From the NCBI RefSeq assembly GCF_003293845.1, contig NZ_QLST01000012.1, positions 1 through 64,000 on the forward strand: 64,000 nt of DNA, written 5' to 3'. Of this stretch, positions 25,773 to 36,207 are shown piece by piece. The translations under genes were made by a program, and so were the position numbers. The DNA is from Flavobacterium tibetense (GTDB lineage Bacteria; Bacteroidota; Bacteroidia; Flavobacteriales; Flavobacteriaceae). The number at the start of each line of letters is the position of its first letter. Within the stretch, counting starts at the first letter, position 1. The notes beneath the pieces were generated by a model. It saw nothing but the letters and a program-made list of their open reading frames with translations. It was not told where the DNA came from and did not search any database.

Positions 25773-26613
25773 TGGTATGATATTGAATTAAACCGTCAAT
25801 TGGTCGTTTAAGTATTTTTCCTGTTTGAATGCCGTATTGTGTAAGTAAAATTCCAATCTCATCTTGTAAATGATACGCAATGGAACCCACAAAATGAACT
25901 GGTATTTCTTTGCAATTTTCGAACTGCATGATGTAATTTTCTATAAAAGTTTCCAATTCCTTACGAATAATTTTTTGACAAAACTCGGTATTCTTAAATT
26001 GGATTAAAAATGGAGCAAAAGTTGCTAAATAAGCATTGGGATTGGGTTCTTTATACAGATTATGCTTAATAACATCGGCATCTAAATCAAATTGTTTTTT
26101 AAATTCTTGAGCCATTTCCTCTGGCATGGCATTAAAATAATACGCACGAATTAAATGTCTTCCAAAACGATTACCCGAAGCATCATCCATAGCAATATAG
26201 CCTAAAGATTGTACTTTTTGTTGCAACTGCGTTCCATCGAAATAGCTGCAATTGGAACCCGTTCCTAAAATACATACAATAGCTTTTTCGTTTTTTGGAG
26301 TTGTAGCGTAAACGGCTGCAAAAGTATCTTCAAAAACTTCAACTTTAGCAGTTGTAAAAAGCTCTTGAAAAACAGTTGCTAAGAAATTTTTCATTCTATC
26401 GGTTCCACAACCAGCGCCATAAAAATGCAAATGTGTTATATTTGGAATGGCATTAACCAAAGTTTCATTGGAATGAATTCGTTCCAAAATGTCTTCTTTG
26501 GTTAAAACTTCAGGATTCAATCCCAAAGTTTGTGTAGAAAACAGCATTTCTCCTGATGTATTTATGGCAATCCAATCGGCTTTTGAAGAACCGCTATCAA
26601 CAATTAATCTCAT
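25762..26613 (-). CDS. N-acetylglucosamine kinase-like BadF/BcrA ATPase
   Basis: 283 residues of the ASKHA superfamily. Phosphate-1 loop VDSGSSKADW at 4-13, the second phosphate motif CILGTGSNCSYFDG near 110, and GGNRFGR-like DDASGNRFGRHL near 145. This matches bacterial homologues of eukaryotic GlcNAc kinase and the BadF/BadG family; sugar specificity is not proven. It is translated ahead of, and overlaps, mgsA. Its promoter is embedded in the gap terminator. Confidence 0.82.
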   Translation of the reverse strand: MRLIVDSGSSKADWIAINTSGEMLFSTQTLGLNPEVLTKEDILERIHSNETLVNAIPNITHLHFYGAGCGTDRMKNFLATVFQELFTTAKVEVFEDTFAAVYATTPKNEKAIVCILGTGSNCSYFDGTQLQQKVQSLGYIAMDDASGNRFGRHLIRAYYFNAMPEEMAQEFKKQFDLDADVIKHNLYKEPNPNAYLATFAPFLIQFKNTEFCQKIIRKELETFIENYIMQFENCKEIPVHFVGSIAYHLQDEIGILLTQYGIQTGKILKRPIDGLIQYHTNEN

Positions 26614-26636
26614 AGTTAGCTAGGCATTATTTATTC

Positions 26637-26666
26637 CAAAAATAAAAAAAGTCTTACGATTGGCAA
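26637..26666 (-). promoter_or_regulatory. Promoter of the GlcNAc-kinase-like/mgsA unit, nested in the gap terminator
   Basis: Minus-strand TTG (26664-26666), 19-nt spacer, TATTTTTG (26637-26644). The TTG lies in the loop of the gap terminator and the -7 box starts where its T-run ends. Confidence 0.7.
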
Positions 26667-26674
26667 GACTTTTA
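26643..26674 (-). terminator. Intrinsic terminator after gap
   Basis: Minus-strand stem AAAAGTCTT / AAGACTTTT with loop GCCAATCGT and a seven-T tail, just after the gap stop codon. Confidence 0.85.
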
Positions 26675-26681
26675 TAAATGT

Positions 26682-27704
<1,023 letters not shown>

Positions 27705-27708
27705 TTAT

Positions 27709-28692
27709 TTATATTGATGTAATATCTGAAACTCTTAGTAATTCTTTGTCTATTTCGCAACTTCCTTTGATGGCTTGTTCTAAAGGCGTTAATTCCATTT
27801 TATCATTGAGTAATCCCACCATATAATTCGATTTTCCTTCCAATAATGATTCTACTGCTTTTACGCCCATTCGTGAAGCTAAAACACGATCAAAACACGA
27901 TGGCGAACCACCACGCTGCATATGACCTAATACCGAAACACGAACATCATATTCAGGTAAATTGGCTTCCACATATTCTTTTAGTTCGAAAACATTTTTT
28001 CCAGTTGTTTTATCGCCTTCTGAAACCACAACGATGCTCGAAGTTTTTCCGTTTTTCTTACTTCTTTCTAAAGATTCAATCAAACGGTCTAATCCTAAAT
28101 CTTCTTCAGGAATTAATATTTCCTCTGCTCCTGCTCCAATTCCAGCATTTAAAGCGATATGTCCCGCATCTCTTCCCATAACTTCTACGAAGAAAAGTCG
28201 GTTGTGTGAACTCGCTGTATCTCTAATTTTATCAATGCATTCTACAACCGTGTTTAAAGCCGTATCATAACCTAAGGTATGAGAAGTTCCGTAAATATCA
28301 TTGTCTATCGTGCCTGGTATGCCCATGATAGGAAAACCAAATTCCTTATTAAAAATTTCTGCTCCAGTAAATGAACCATCGCCACCAATAATTACCAATG
28401 CATTAACTCCAACATTTTGTAAGTTTTCAAAGGCTTTTTTTCTGCCTTCATAGTGCATAAAATCTTTGGAACGAGCTGATTTTAAAATAGTTCCTCCTTT
28501 ATTTACTATATTGTTAACGCTTCTTGGTCCCATTTCTTTGAAGTCGCCCTCAATCATTCCTTGAAAACCTCTATAAATTCCAATACATTCAATATTGTGA
28601 TAAGCACAAGTTCTAACTACAGCACGAATTGCTGCATTCATTCCTGGCGAATCGCCTCCTGAAGTTAATACTCCAATTTTATTTATCTTCAT
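27709..28692 (-). CDS. pfkA: ATP-dependent 6-phosphofructokinase PfkA
   Basis: Phosphorylates fructose-6-phosphate to the 1,6-bisphosphate. 327 residues, allosteric-type PFK: nucleotide loop LTSGGDSPGMNAAIRA, GGDGSFTGA (ATP-type Gly), catalytic Asp in GIPGTIDNDIYGTSHTLGYDTA, MGRDAGHIAL and the effector/substrate segment VLGHMQRGGSPSCFDR. First gene of the pfkA-gap unit. The 221-bp upstream region holds alternative complementary segments (see findings). Confidence 0.97.
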   Translation of the reverse strand: MKINKIGVLTSGGDSPGMNAAIRAVVRTCAYHNIECIGIYRGFQGMIEGDFKEMGPRSVNNIVNKGGTILKSARSKDFMHYEGRKKAFENLQNVGVNALVIIGGDGSFTGAEIFNKEFGFPIMGIPGTIDNDIYGTSHTLGYDTALNTVVECIDKIRDTASSHNRLFFVEVMGRDAGHIALNAGIGAGAEEILIPEEDLGLDRLIESLERSKKNGKTSSIVVVSEGDKTTGKNVFELKEYVEANLPEYDVRVSVLGHMQRGGSPSCFDRVLASRMGVKAVESLLEGKSNYMVGLLNDKMELTPLEQAIKGSCEIDKELLRVSDITSI

Positions 28693-28734
28693 TTGTTTCG
28701 TTTAGTATTGTAAATTTAAGAATTTAAGACGAAA

Positions 28735-28816
28735 ATTCCGAACGTTTTATAGTAGAATTGTATAAAAAAAGTAATTGAATCGTTCCAACACCTGGCGAGG
28801 TTGCGAAATTCGGAAC
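28735..28816 (-). promoter_or_regulatory. Possible structured leader upstream of pfkA
   Basis: Three segments can pair in mutually exclusive ways on the minus strand: GTTCCGAA (28809-28816), GGAACG (28781-28786) and CGTTCGGAA (28735-28743). 1:2 encloses an ACCT-CGCC-AGGT hairpin; 1:3 gives a 7-bp TTCCGAA/TTCGGAA helix. The pairing is visible but no known riboswitch is recognised, and it could be chance or a terminator of the preceding gene. Confidence 0.25.
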
Positions 28817-28913
28817 TGATTATTTTCTGTTAAAAATAAAAATAATTAGAAAACATAAACGTGAATTTACTACAAAATTTGAAATCTTTCCAAGCACTTG
28901 TTAACATTAGTTT

Positions 28914-29537
28914 TTATTCTATTTCAAACTCAAAAACAAAATAATTCCAATCTTCATCGAATGTATGATTAAAAGGTTCAAATTTTTTAAAAGACATAAA
29001 AGATTGTATTATATCAAACTCGTTGCTATCCCGTCCAGCAATGTATCCAATTAAGATTCTAAAATATATATTTTGTTTTGACGAAAAATTTTCAAATTCT
29101 TTATTTCCAAAGTCAATTTTGCTTGGCTTGTTCTCAAATTTTGTAAAACTAATTGGTTCAGTTTTAGATTTTGTATTTTGGTAATCTGTAAAAAATTGTA
29201 CTTTAATATTATTTAGGCTTAACGATTTTATAAATAGTTTAATATTATAAGTTGAGTCATTTTGGGTTGCTTGATTTGAAATGATTAAATGACTATTTTT
29301 TAATTCACCTTTTATAACTTCTATATTATTAAAATATTGATAATAGTTTATCTTAATTTTCTTTTTTTCCAAATCTAAATTTTTAAGAATATAATTTTTA
29401 AATTTTATACCTTCAAAATCAAGCATATTAATTATGCTTCCTGAGTTCAAACTATCACATTCTTTTATTGTAATCTTTTCTTGAGAAAAAAATAATTGGC
29501 TAATAGTTAAACTTAATATTATTAAAATTCTCTTCAA
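28914..29537 (-). CDS. Secreted hypothetical protein downstream of tamB
   Basis: 207 residues, not recognised. Signal peptide MKRILIILSLTISQLFFSQ. The mature part alternates short beta-type stretches with Lys/Asn/Phe-rich segments, as in small Flavobacterium periplasmic proteins. It begins 36 nt after the tamB stop and may be co-transcribed. No motif suggests a function. Confidence 0.6.
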   Translation of the reverse strand: MKRILIILSLTISQLFFSQEKITIKECDSLNSGSIINMLDFEGIKFKNYILKNLDLEKKKIKINYYQYFNNIEVIKGELKNSHLIISNQATQNDSTYNIKLFIKSLSLNNIKVQFFTDYQNTKSKTEPISFTKFENKPSKIDFGNKEFENFSSKQNIYFRILIGYIAGRDSNEFDIIQSFMSFKKFEPFNHTFDEDWNYFVFEFEIE

Positions 29538-29573
29538 TTTTAGTTTTGTTTTAAATTACTGTTAACTACTCGT

Positions 29574-32500
29574 TTATTCTATCTCTGGAACTTCCAAAGG
29601 TTTTTCAGTTGGTTCTTTTGGCGTATCGGTTTTCTTGTTTTTTCTGTCGTTGATAAAATTTAGAAAATCAGGAGATAAATCAGAATCTGGGAATTCGTTA
29701 GAATTATCCGATTTATTTTGTTCTTGTTTTTTCTTGGTAAATACTTTTTGAATTAACTCTTTGAATGTATCAAAATCTACATTATACGTTAAACCAATTC
29801 CTTGGGTATAACCAATTCCTTCTCCAATATAATTGATATCATTTTCTCGGTTGAATACGCGCGCACGAAGCGAACCGTCTTCATTTAATTGCATTTGAAT
29901 TTCTACATTACCAATCAATACCGATTCCGCAACACCACCTACAGGAACTCCAACTCTACCATTTATTGAAATTTTCTCATTAATTTGGGTATTTAATGTA
30001 ACCCCAACTCTATCGGAAATTTGATTAATTCTATCACCTTGACTATAATCAACTCCTAATTGTAATTTGCTGTCTTCGTCAGAAAACAAATCAGAAAACA
30101 AGGAACTTGCTCGTTCAAATAATGGTCCGTAAGCTACATTTCCTACATTCTCAGCTGTCATAAATGAACCTGATGAGAGTAAGGCTAATGCTTGTGTTTG
30201 TCGCGTATCTTTATCTTGTAATTTATAATCTACCTCACTTTTCAACACCGAACTTACATTTGGAAAATCAATATTGAAATCGGGTTGTGGATTACTTAGA
30301 TTGCCTTGAATAATAATAGAAACATTGGTGTCTACTTTTCGATTGAACGAAGCGCTTTCTAATAATAAAGCAGGGTTTGCTTGCGTACTGTAAATGGCTT
30401 CTAAATCTAAAACAGCATTCAAAGGTTCACCATACCATCTAATTGTTCCACCTCTTTTAACACTGAATTTTTTATCAATTAAACCTCCATATTTAAAAGA
30501 GTAGGAACCATCCATAATTTGAAAATCACCATACATTAAAAACTTTCCTAAAGTATTGATTTCCATTTTCATAGAACCATAACCTGTTCCTTTCATGGAA
30601 TGTCCTGAATTTCTATCCAAAATTACTTCTATTTCAGCATTGGTATTAATATCGAAATCAAAATCCAATTCAATTCCTTGGTAGTTACTTACTGTATTTA
30701 CAATTCCGTTTTCTTTATTAAATTTTTGTTCTCTGGTTATGAAATTCAAGAACGAATTATCTCCAACTTCTTCCGAATCATTTACTGGAATCTTAATTGA
30801 AGTTCCTTTTTCAGATTCACCAACCACATTAATAACAAGTGCATTAGTTGGCCCTTTTACGGTTGCAAATCCATTTAAAAAAGCAGTTCCATAATAATAA
30901 ACATCTTCACCATCTTTGGTATCTAATGCTAGAATATTGTTAGAACGAAGTTCCAAATCAATTTCCCATTTATCAAAAACTTGATGTCGAACGCTTCCGC
31001 GTAAGATTCCATTGGTATTGAATTTGGTATCAGTAATTTTAATGTTTCTGAATAAAAACTGACGTTCCGTTACATCTATAATAGCATTGGGCTCAAAATT
31101 ATAATCGGTATTCAAATACGGAATTTTTAATCCCGATTCGTTTAAATATAATCTACCATTAATTTCAGGATTGGACAACGAACCTGCAATTGTGGCTCTT
31201 CCAGTAGCATTTCCTCTAACATCAGAAACAATGGAACTTAATAATGGTCCAAATGGTGCCAAATCAAACGCCATAAAACTTGCTTCTAAATCAAGATTTG
31301 ATTCTTTGTTTTTGTAATCCAATTTTCCTTCCAAAGCGAAACGATCTTCATCTTCATTTTTGATGTATGAATTAATCGTAAACTGATTAAAACTTTCATT
31401 TCCACGAATGTTGAAAATAAAATCACCAATTGGAAATTCGTTGATTTTTAAAGCATCGATTGTAATATTGGATTCCGGTTTAAATTGGCTTTTTTCTTGT
31501 TGAACAGAAACAAAACCATTAAGTTTTCCTTTAAAAAACAAACTATCAACTGAAGGTGTAATTTTTTCTAAATCAACATCATTAAAAACTAAATTCAAAT
31601 CTTTAAACGAAGAGTCTTTCATCGTACCATAAAAATTCATGTTTTGCTCTTTATGTGAAAGACTTAATTTTTCGAAATTAAAATTTTGGAATGTTTTATC
31701 GAAAGTAATTTTGTTATCGTTAGATTCCTTTTCATTAATAAACCATAAATATTCTTTTAAATTAATTTCAGATTTTTTAAAACCAACTACTGACTGCTTG
31801 TCTTCATTGATAGTATGATATAAATTCAATGCAAATTGATCTTGATTCTTTGAACCTCCATTAAACTCTGAACGAACAAACAAAGTATCATTCATGGTAA
31901 CATTGATTAAGCTAAAATCTGAAATTTTATAGTTTTTAACTTTAATACTATCCATCTCAATATAAGCATTGTATAATGGATTTTTATTGTTAATATCTAT
32001 AGAAACGTTATCAAATCTATTTTTATAAGCTTCGATTTTTGGTGATTTAAAATCAAACTCAAAGCGGCCTTCATCGGCATTAATTTTTCCTTTAATTTTA
32101 GTGTTTTTGGAAATGGAAACATCAGGAAGAAATACTTCCACTATCTTATTATGAAGTACAAAATTAAAATCTAAAAATTGACCTTCTTTTAATTCGTTTG
32201 GTGAATAATTGGCATACAAACTTCCAACTGCGTTTTCTAGAATTTTTTGAACTTCAGCAATCTTATATTTACCAACAACTTTTCCATTCACAATATCCTT
32301 TGAATCTACTGTTATCGTTCTTACACTATTTTCATCAAAAGAAGAAACAACCGTGAAATCCTCAAAGAAATAAGAGGCTTTACTATTTTGGTAAGAAACA
32401 TTTTTAAAGCTTAAATTTCCGTCTAAGTCATCCAAAGTATTTCCTTTGGCTTCAAAACTTAGATTTCCTTTAAAAATAGAGAACGTATCTGTTTTAACCC

Positions 32501-34004
32501 AATTCAACTCTTGCAAATCGGCATAATCAATATTGGCTTTAAAATTATAGTTCTTTACTTTGGAACTCATATCAACTAATCCGTCAAAATCCATGCGTAA
32601 ATTGGGATCATTACTATTGAAATATCCTTTAAAATAGGGCATTTTCATTACACCATCAACAGTAATATTGGAATAATTGTATCCATTATAGACAAAATTG
32701 TTTATTTTTCCTTTTACTTTGGTATTTAAATATTTTTGATTGAAACCTTGTCCATCAACCATAACGTCTAGGTTTGTCCAGCCAATTTCTTTTTCTCCCA
32801 AAAATGTTCCCAATTGAAATTTTCCAAGAGCAATAGTTCCTTGATAAGTTGCATTATCAATATTTCCTAAATCTTGAATAGCTAAATCAGCTAAAACTTC
32901 GCCTAGATTAGAAGACAAATACACTTTTGAATTGATGTAATCATCTGTTAACTCCACATCTCCAGAAATATTCACGTTCCCTAATTTTTCTAAAGAAGCA
33001 GGCAATCTAGTTCCCAAAATATTAGGTAAAATAGCTCTCAAATTATTGTAATTAGAAGAAACGCGATCTAATTTTCCTTTGATGTAAAATGACTTTTGTT
33101 TATGAAAAAGATTTTTAAAAGTGATATTTCCAATAATTTCAGATTGGTTTTTATCAATTAATTTTAAATTTTCTGTGGTAAAGTTGTTCAATGTCCCAAT
33201 TAAATGTGAGTTGACATAAAACAAATTGTTTTTACCAAATTCATTATAAAAATAATTTAAGTCATTGGAAGCAATTGTAGCTTTTTCAAAATTCACATCA
33301 AAAATTACTTTATTATTGAAATCTGAAAAATCTTCTCTTTTGTAGCGTAACTCCACTACTCCTTTTATTTCAGATTCTTTGGTATATGCATCTAAATTAT
33401 TTAGTAAAATATTGGATTTAGTATAAGTGAAATTAGCTGTCAATTGATCCATTTTCAAACCACGATGATCTAAAAAGGATAATTTCTCAATAAACGTGTA
33501 AACATTTGGGCCTTTGATAAAAAAATCATCTAATTTGCCTTCCAATTTTTTGAAATCCAACATTTTTGGCGTTTCCAAATTTTCATCGGTATAACGAAAA
33601 CGACTATTAAAAATCGTCATAGAGGCAATTTTCATACGAAATTTACCCGAAGAAGGCGAACCATCATCAAAAGCTTCAATGAATTTATCTAAATTGGTAT
33701 AATCTTCATTTTTAAATTGATGAATATGAACATCTAAACCATGAAAAACAGCGTCACCCAAATACGGATGACCTTCATTAAATAATTTATTGGCATTTAA
33801 TATAGATGTATTTAGTGATTTGATATGAAAAAGTGTATCTTGATGATGGTCTCTAACTAAGACTCCTTTTAACTTGACAGTACCAAAAGGTGTAATTGCA
33901 ACCCTAGAAATTGTAATATCGGTCCCAAATTCCGTATTTAGTTGTTCTGTAGCGTATTGACCCAATTTCGTTTGCACAAAAGGTAATGATAAAAGAATAC
34001 CCAT
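29574..34004 (-). CDS. tamB: TamB-like translocation/assembly protein (DUF490)
   Basis: AsmA/TamB superfamily, a giant periplasmic beta-groove protein bridging inner and outer membranes. 1476 residues from the ATG. The C-terminal DUF490 (about 1010-1430) includes IDVTERQFLFRNIKITDTKFNTNG, the SYSFKYGGLIDKKFSVKRGGTIRWYGEPLNAVLDLEAIY signature region (shortened), and RQTQALALLSSGSF. A Pro/Glu/Lys tail follows. The ATG-initiated form keeps only MGILLSLPFVQ of the anchor; in-frame codons upstream (to 34067) encode KKFKKILVRTVILLLLFLLL, the normal anchor, but contain no ATG, GTG or TTG. The true start is probably upstream and non-canonical. Confidence 0.88.
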   Translation of the reverse strand: MGILLSLPFVQTKLGQYATEQLNTEFGTDITISRVAITPFGTVKLKGVLVRDHHQDTLFHIKSLNTSILNANKLFNEGHPYLGDAVFHGLDVHIHQFKNEDYTNLDKFIEAFDDGSPSSGKFRMKIASMTIFNSRFRYTDENLETPKMLDFKKLEGKLDDFFIKGPNVYTFIEKLSFLDHRGLKMDQLTANFTYTKSNILLNNLDAYTKESEIKGVVELRYKREDFSDFNNKVIFDVNFEKATIASNDLNYFYNEFGKNNLFYVNSHLIGTLNNFTTENLKLIDKNQSEIIGNITFKNLFHKQKSFYIKGKLDRVSSNYNNLRAILPNILGTRLPASLEKLGNVNISGDVELTDDYINSKVYLSSNLGEVLADLAIQDLGNIDNATYQGTIALGKFQLGTFLGEKEIGWTNLDVMVDGQGFNQKYLNTKVKGKINNFVYNGYNYSNITVDGVMKMPYFKGYFNSNDPNLRMDFDGLVDMSSKVKNYNFKANIDYADLQELNWVKTDTFSIFKGNLSFEAKGNTLDDLDGNLSFKNVSYQNSKASYFFEDFTVVSSFDENSVRTITVDSKDIVNGKVVGKYKIAEVQKILENAVGSLYANYSPNELKEGQFLDFNFVLHNKIVEVFLPDVSISKNTKIKGKINADEGRFEFDFKSPKIEAYKNRFDNVSIDINNKNPLYNAYIEMDSIKVKNYKISDFSLINVTMNDTLFVRSEFNGGSKNQDQFALNLYHTINEDKQSVVGFKKSEINLKEYLWFINEKESNDNKITFDKTFQNFNFEKLSLSHKEQNMNFYGTMKDSSFKDLNLVFNDVDLEKITPSVDSLFFKGKLNGFVSVQQEKSQFKPESNITIDALKINEFPIGDFIFNIRGNESFNQFTINSYIKNEDEDRFALEGKLDYKNKESNLDLEASFMAFDLAPFGPLLSSIVSDVRGNATGRATIAGSLSNPEINGRLYLNESGLKIPYLNTDYNFEPNAIIDVTERQFLFRNIKITDTKFNTNGILRGSVRHQVFDKWEIDLELRSNNILALDTKDGEDVYYYGTAFLNGFATVKGPTNALVINVVGESEKGTSIKIPVNDSEEVGDNSFLNFITREQKFNKENGIVNTVSNYQGIELDFDFDINTNAEIEVILDRNSGHSMKGTGYGSMKMEINTLGKFLMYGDFQIMDGSYSFKYGGLIDKKFSVKRGGTIRWYGEPLNAVLDLEAIYSTQANPALLLESASFNRKVDTNVSIIIQGNLSNPQPDFNIDFPNVSSVLKSEVDYKLQDKDTRQTQALALLSSGSFMTAENVGNVAYGPLFERASSLFSDLFSDEDSKLQLGVDYSQGDRINQISDRVGVTLNTQINEKISINGRVGVPVGGVAESVLIGNVEIQMQLNEDGSLRARVFNRENDINYIGEGIGYTQGIGLTYNVDFDTFKELIQKVFTKKKQEQNKSDNSNEFPDSDLSPDFLNFINDRKNKKTDTPKEPTEKPLEVPEIE

Positions 34005-34081
34005 TAGGAGTAAAAAAAGTAATAATAGTATTACTGTACGAACGAGTATTTTTTTAAATTTTTTGATACCTTATTTTGTAT

Positions 34082-34089
34082 TAAATTTG
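34082..34089 (+). promoter_or_regulatory. Putative -7 box of tsaD
   Basis: TAAATTTG fits TAnnTTTG; a TTG lies at 34063-34065 but with a 16-nt spacer, shorter than usual. About 90 nt before the tsaD ATG. Confidence 0.35.
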
Positions 34090-34180
34090 CAGGAATTGTT
34101 AGTAATTCAAATAACAAACAAAAATAATGATTTTTGTAAGATAATTACAATTATCAACCAATCAATTTTCGTGCCTTTTT

Positions 34181-35203
34181 ATGAATATACAAAATATTTA
34201 CACTTTAGCTATAGAAAGTTCGTGTGATGATACATCAGCAGCGGTTTTATGCAACGATAAAGTTTTATCTAATGTGGTTGCTCGACAAACCATTCATGAA
34301 GAATATGGTGGCGTAGTTCCTGAATTAGCATCGCGAGCACACCAACAAAATATTGTTCCAGTGGTTGATGTAGCATTAAAAAAAGCTGGAATTACCAAAA
34401 ACCAACTCAACTGTATCGCTTTTACACAAGGTCCAGGATTAATGGGTTCACTTTTGGTTGGTGGTTCTTTTGCCAAGTCAATGAGCATGGCATTGGATAT
34501 TCCATTAATTGCTGTAAATCACATGAAAGCACATATTTTGGCGCATTTTATTGATGAAGAAGGATTTGACAAACCCACATTCCCTTTTTTAGCGTTAACT
34601 ATTTCTGGCGGACATACACAAATTGTGAAAGTAAATAGTTTTTTTGATTTAGAAATTATTGGAGAAACTACGGATGATGCTGTTGGTGAAGCATTTGACA
34701 AAAGTGCTAAAATTCTAGGTTTACCTTATCCTGGCGGACCTTTAGTAGATAAATTTGCACAAGAAGGTAATCCAAAAGCATTCCCGTTTACTAAACCAAA
34801 AGTGGACGGATTAAACTTTAGTTTTAGCGGTTTGAAAACCCAAATTTTATATTTCATCCAAAAAAATGTAGCTGAAAATCCCAATTTCATTGAAGAAAAT
34901 AAAGCGGATATCTGTGCTTCAATTCAACATACCATTATCAATATTTTAATGGATAAATTGAAATTGGCTGTTGCAGAAACAGGAATTAATCAAATTGCTA
35001 TTGGTGGCGGTGTTTCAGCAAATTCAGGTATTCGAACGACTTTGAAAGAAGCAGAAAAAAAATACGGCTGGAAATCGTATATTCCAAAATTTGAATACAC
35101 AACCGATAACGCTGCCATGATTGGAATTGTAGGTTATCATAATTTTTTGGAACAAAATTTTAGTGACGCAGATGTAGTTTCCAAAGCACGAATTGAATTT
35201 TAA
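34181..35203 (+). CDS. tsaD: tRNA N6-threonylcarbamoyladenosine transferase TsaD
   Basis: Catalytic subunit that transfers the threonylcarbamoyl group to tRNA A37. 340 residues, ASKHA fold. Iron site VNHMKAHILAH, LTISGGHTQIV, GEAFDKSAKILGLPYPGGP and GGGVSANSGIR are all present, with the C-terminal TDNAAMIG. Divergent from tamB. Partner tsaE lies at 20668. Confidence 0.97.
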   Translation: MNIQNIYTLAIESSCDDTSAAVLCNDKVLSNVVARQTIHEEYGGVVPELASRAHQQNIVPVVDVALKKAGITKNQLNCIAFTQGPGLMGSLLVGGSFAKSMSMALDIPLIAVNHMKAHILAHFIDEEGFDKPTFPFLALTISGGHTQIVKVNSFFDLEIIGETTDDAVGEAFDKSAKILGLPYPGGPLVDKFAQEGNPKAFPFTKPKVDGLNFSFSGLKTQILYFIQKNVAENPNFIEENKADICASIQHTIINILMDKLKLAVAETGINQIAIGGGVSANSGIRTTLKEAEKKYGWKSYIPKFEYTTDNAAMIGIVGYHNFLEQNFSDADVVSKARIEF

Positions 35204-35206
35204 ATT

Positions 35207-35260
35207 ACTGAAGTTTCTATTTTCTAACTTCTAACTTCTAACCTCTAATCTCTAACTTCT
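35207..35260. repeat. Quasi-tandem repeat 'ctaacttctaac' between tsaD and rsmE
   Basis: Consecutive variants of TCTAACTTC: TTTCTATTTTCTAACTTCTA, ACTTCTAACCTCTAATCTCT, AACTTCT. The unit length is about 7 nt. It resembles the hisG-hisD gap (5947-5986). Confidence 0.6.
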
Positions 35261-35265
35261 AAAAA

Positions 35266-35976
35266 ATGCAACTATTCTATAATTCCAACATAAAATCGGA
35301 TGACAAATCGTTCTTTTTCGATAAAGAAGAAAGTAAACATATAGTTAAAGTTTTACGTAAAAAGGAAAGTGATAAAATATTTTTAACCAATGGATTAGGT
35401 TATTTATTTGAATCTGAAATTATTTCTGCTTCCGAAAAAAAATGTGAAATTAGAATTGCTGATGTTCAATTTCATGAACCCACTTCTTATCACATTCACA
35501 TTGCTGTTGCGCCAACTAAAATGAATGACCGTTTGGAATGGTTTTTAGAAAAAGCAACTGAAATTGGTATTCACGAAATTACCCCTATCATCTGCGATAA
35601 TTCGGAGCGAAAAGTGTATAAAATTGATAGAGCGGAAAAGATTGTTCAATCAGCAATGAAACAATCGTTGCAGATGTATCTTCCAAAAATTAACGAACCT
35701 ATCTCCTATTCGCAATTCGTAAAACAATCCATCGACGGACAAAAATTCATTGCGCATTGTGAAGAAACAGAACGAAAAGCTTTCCAAAATGAAATAAAAC
35801 CCAATGAAAAAGTTACTATTCTCATTGGACCAGAAGGCGATTTTTCCACTAAAGAAATTAAATTGGCTTTAGAAAATCAATTTATTCCTGTAACTTTGGG
35901 AAATACAAGATTGCGAACAGAAACGGCAGCATTAGTTGCTTGTCATACAATAGTTGTTAAAAATTCCAATAGTTAA
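35266..35976 (+). CDS. rsmE: 16S rRNA (uracil1498-N3)-methyltransferase RsmE
   Basis: SPOUT-class methyltransferase of 236 residues. N-terminal PUA-like RNA-binding part (about 1-70, SKHIVKVLRKKESDKIFLTNG), then the knotted domain with the SAM loop ILIGPEGDFSTKEI and the C-terminal TLGNTRLRTETAAL. Methylates U1498 of 16S rRNA. Followed by a small membrane protein 15 bp later, so an operon of four or five genes is likely. Confidence 0.95.
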   Translation: MQLFYNSNIKSDDKSFFFDKEESKHIVKVLRKKESDKIFLTNGLGYLFESEIISASEKKCEIRIADVQFHEPTSYHIHIAVAPTKMNDRLEWFLEKATEIGIHEITPIICDNSERKVYKIDRAEKIVQSAMKQSLQMYLPKINEPISYSQFVKQSIDGQKFIAHCEETERKAFQNEIKPNEKVTILIGPEGDFSTKEIKLALENQFIPVTLGNTRLRTETAALVACHTIVVKNSNS

Positions 35977-35991
35977 TATTCCAAAATCCAA

Positions 35992-36207
35992 ATGAAAGAC
36001 TTTCTAAATGCATTAGTAGACATCGTTTTATTAGACAAAGTTGGGAATAAAACAGGATTAATATTAGTATTGGTTTTTCTTACTATTTTGTCAATTGTTT
36101 TTTTAGTTACAATAGAAGATTCTTATACTAAATTGTTCTTGTTTTTAGGTTGTATACTATTTGCATTTCAAGCAAGAAGTTCATATAATAAATCAAAAAA
36201 TGAATAA
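35992..36207 (+). CDS. Small membrane protein
   Basis: 71 residues with two hydrophobic segments (about 22-40 and 46-62), FLNALVDIVLLDKVGN at the start and a polar tail. Not recognised. The last 8 bp overlap the start of the DUF4159 gene, supporting that it is real and translated in an operon. Confidence 0.6.
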   Translation: MKDFLNALVDIVLLDKVGNKTGLILVLVFLTILSIVFLVTIEDSYTKLFLFLGCILFAFQARSSYNKSKNE

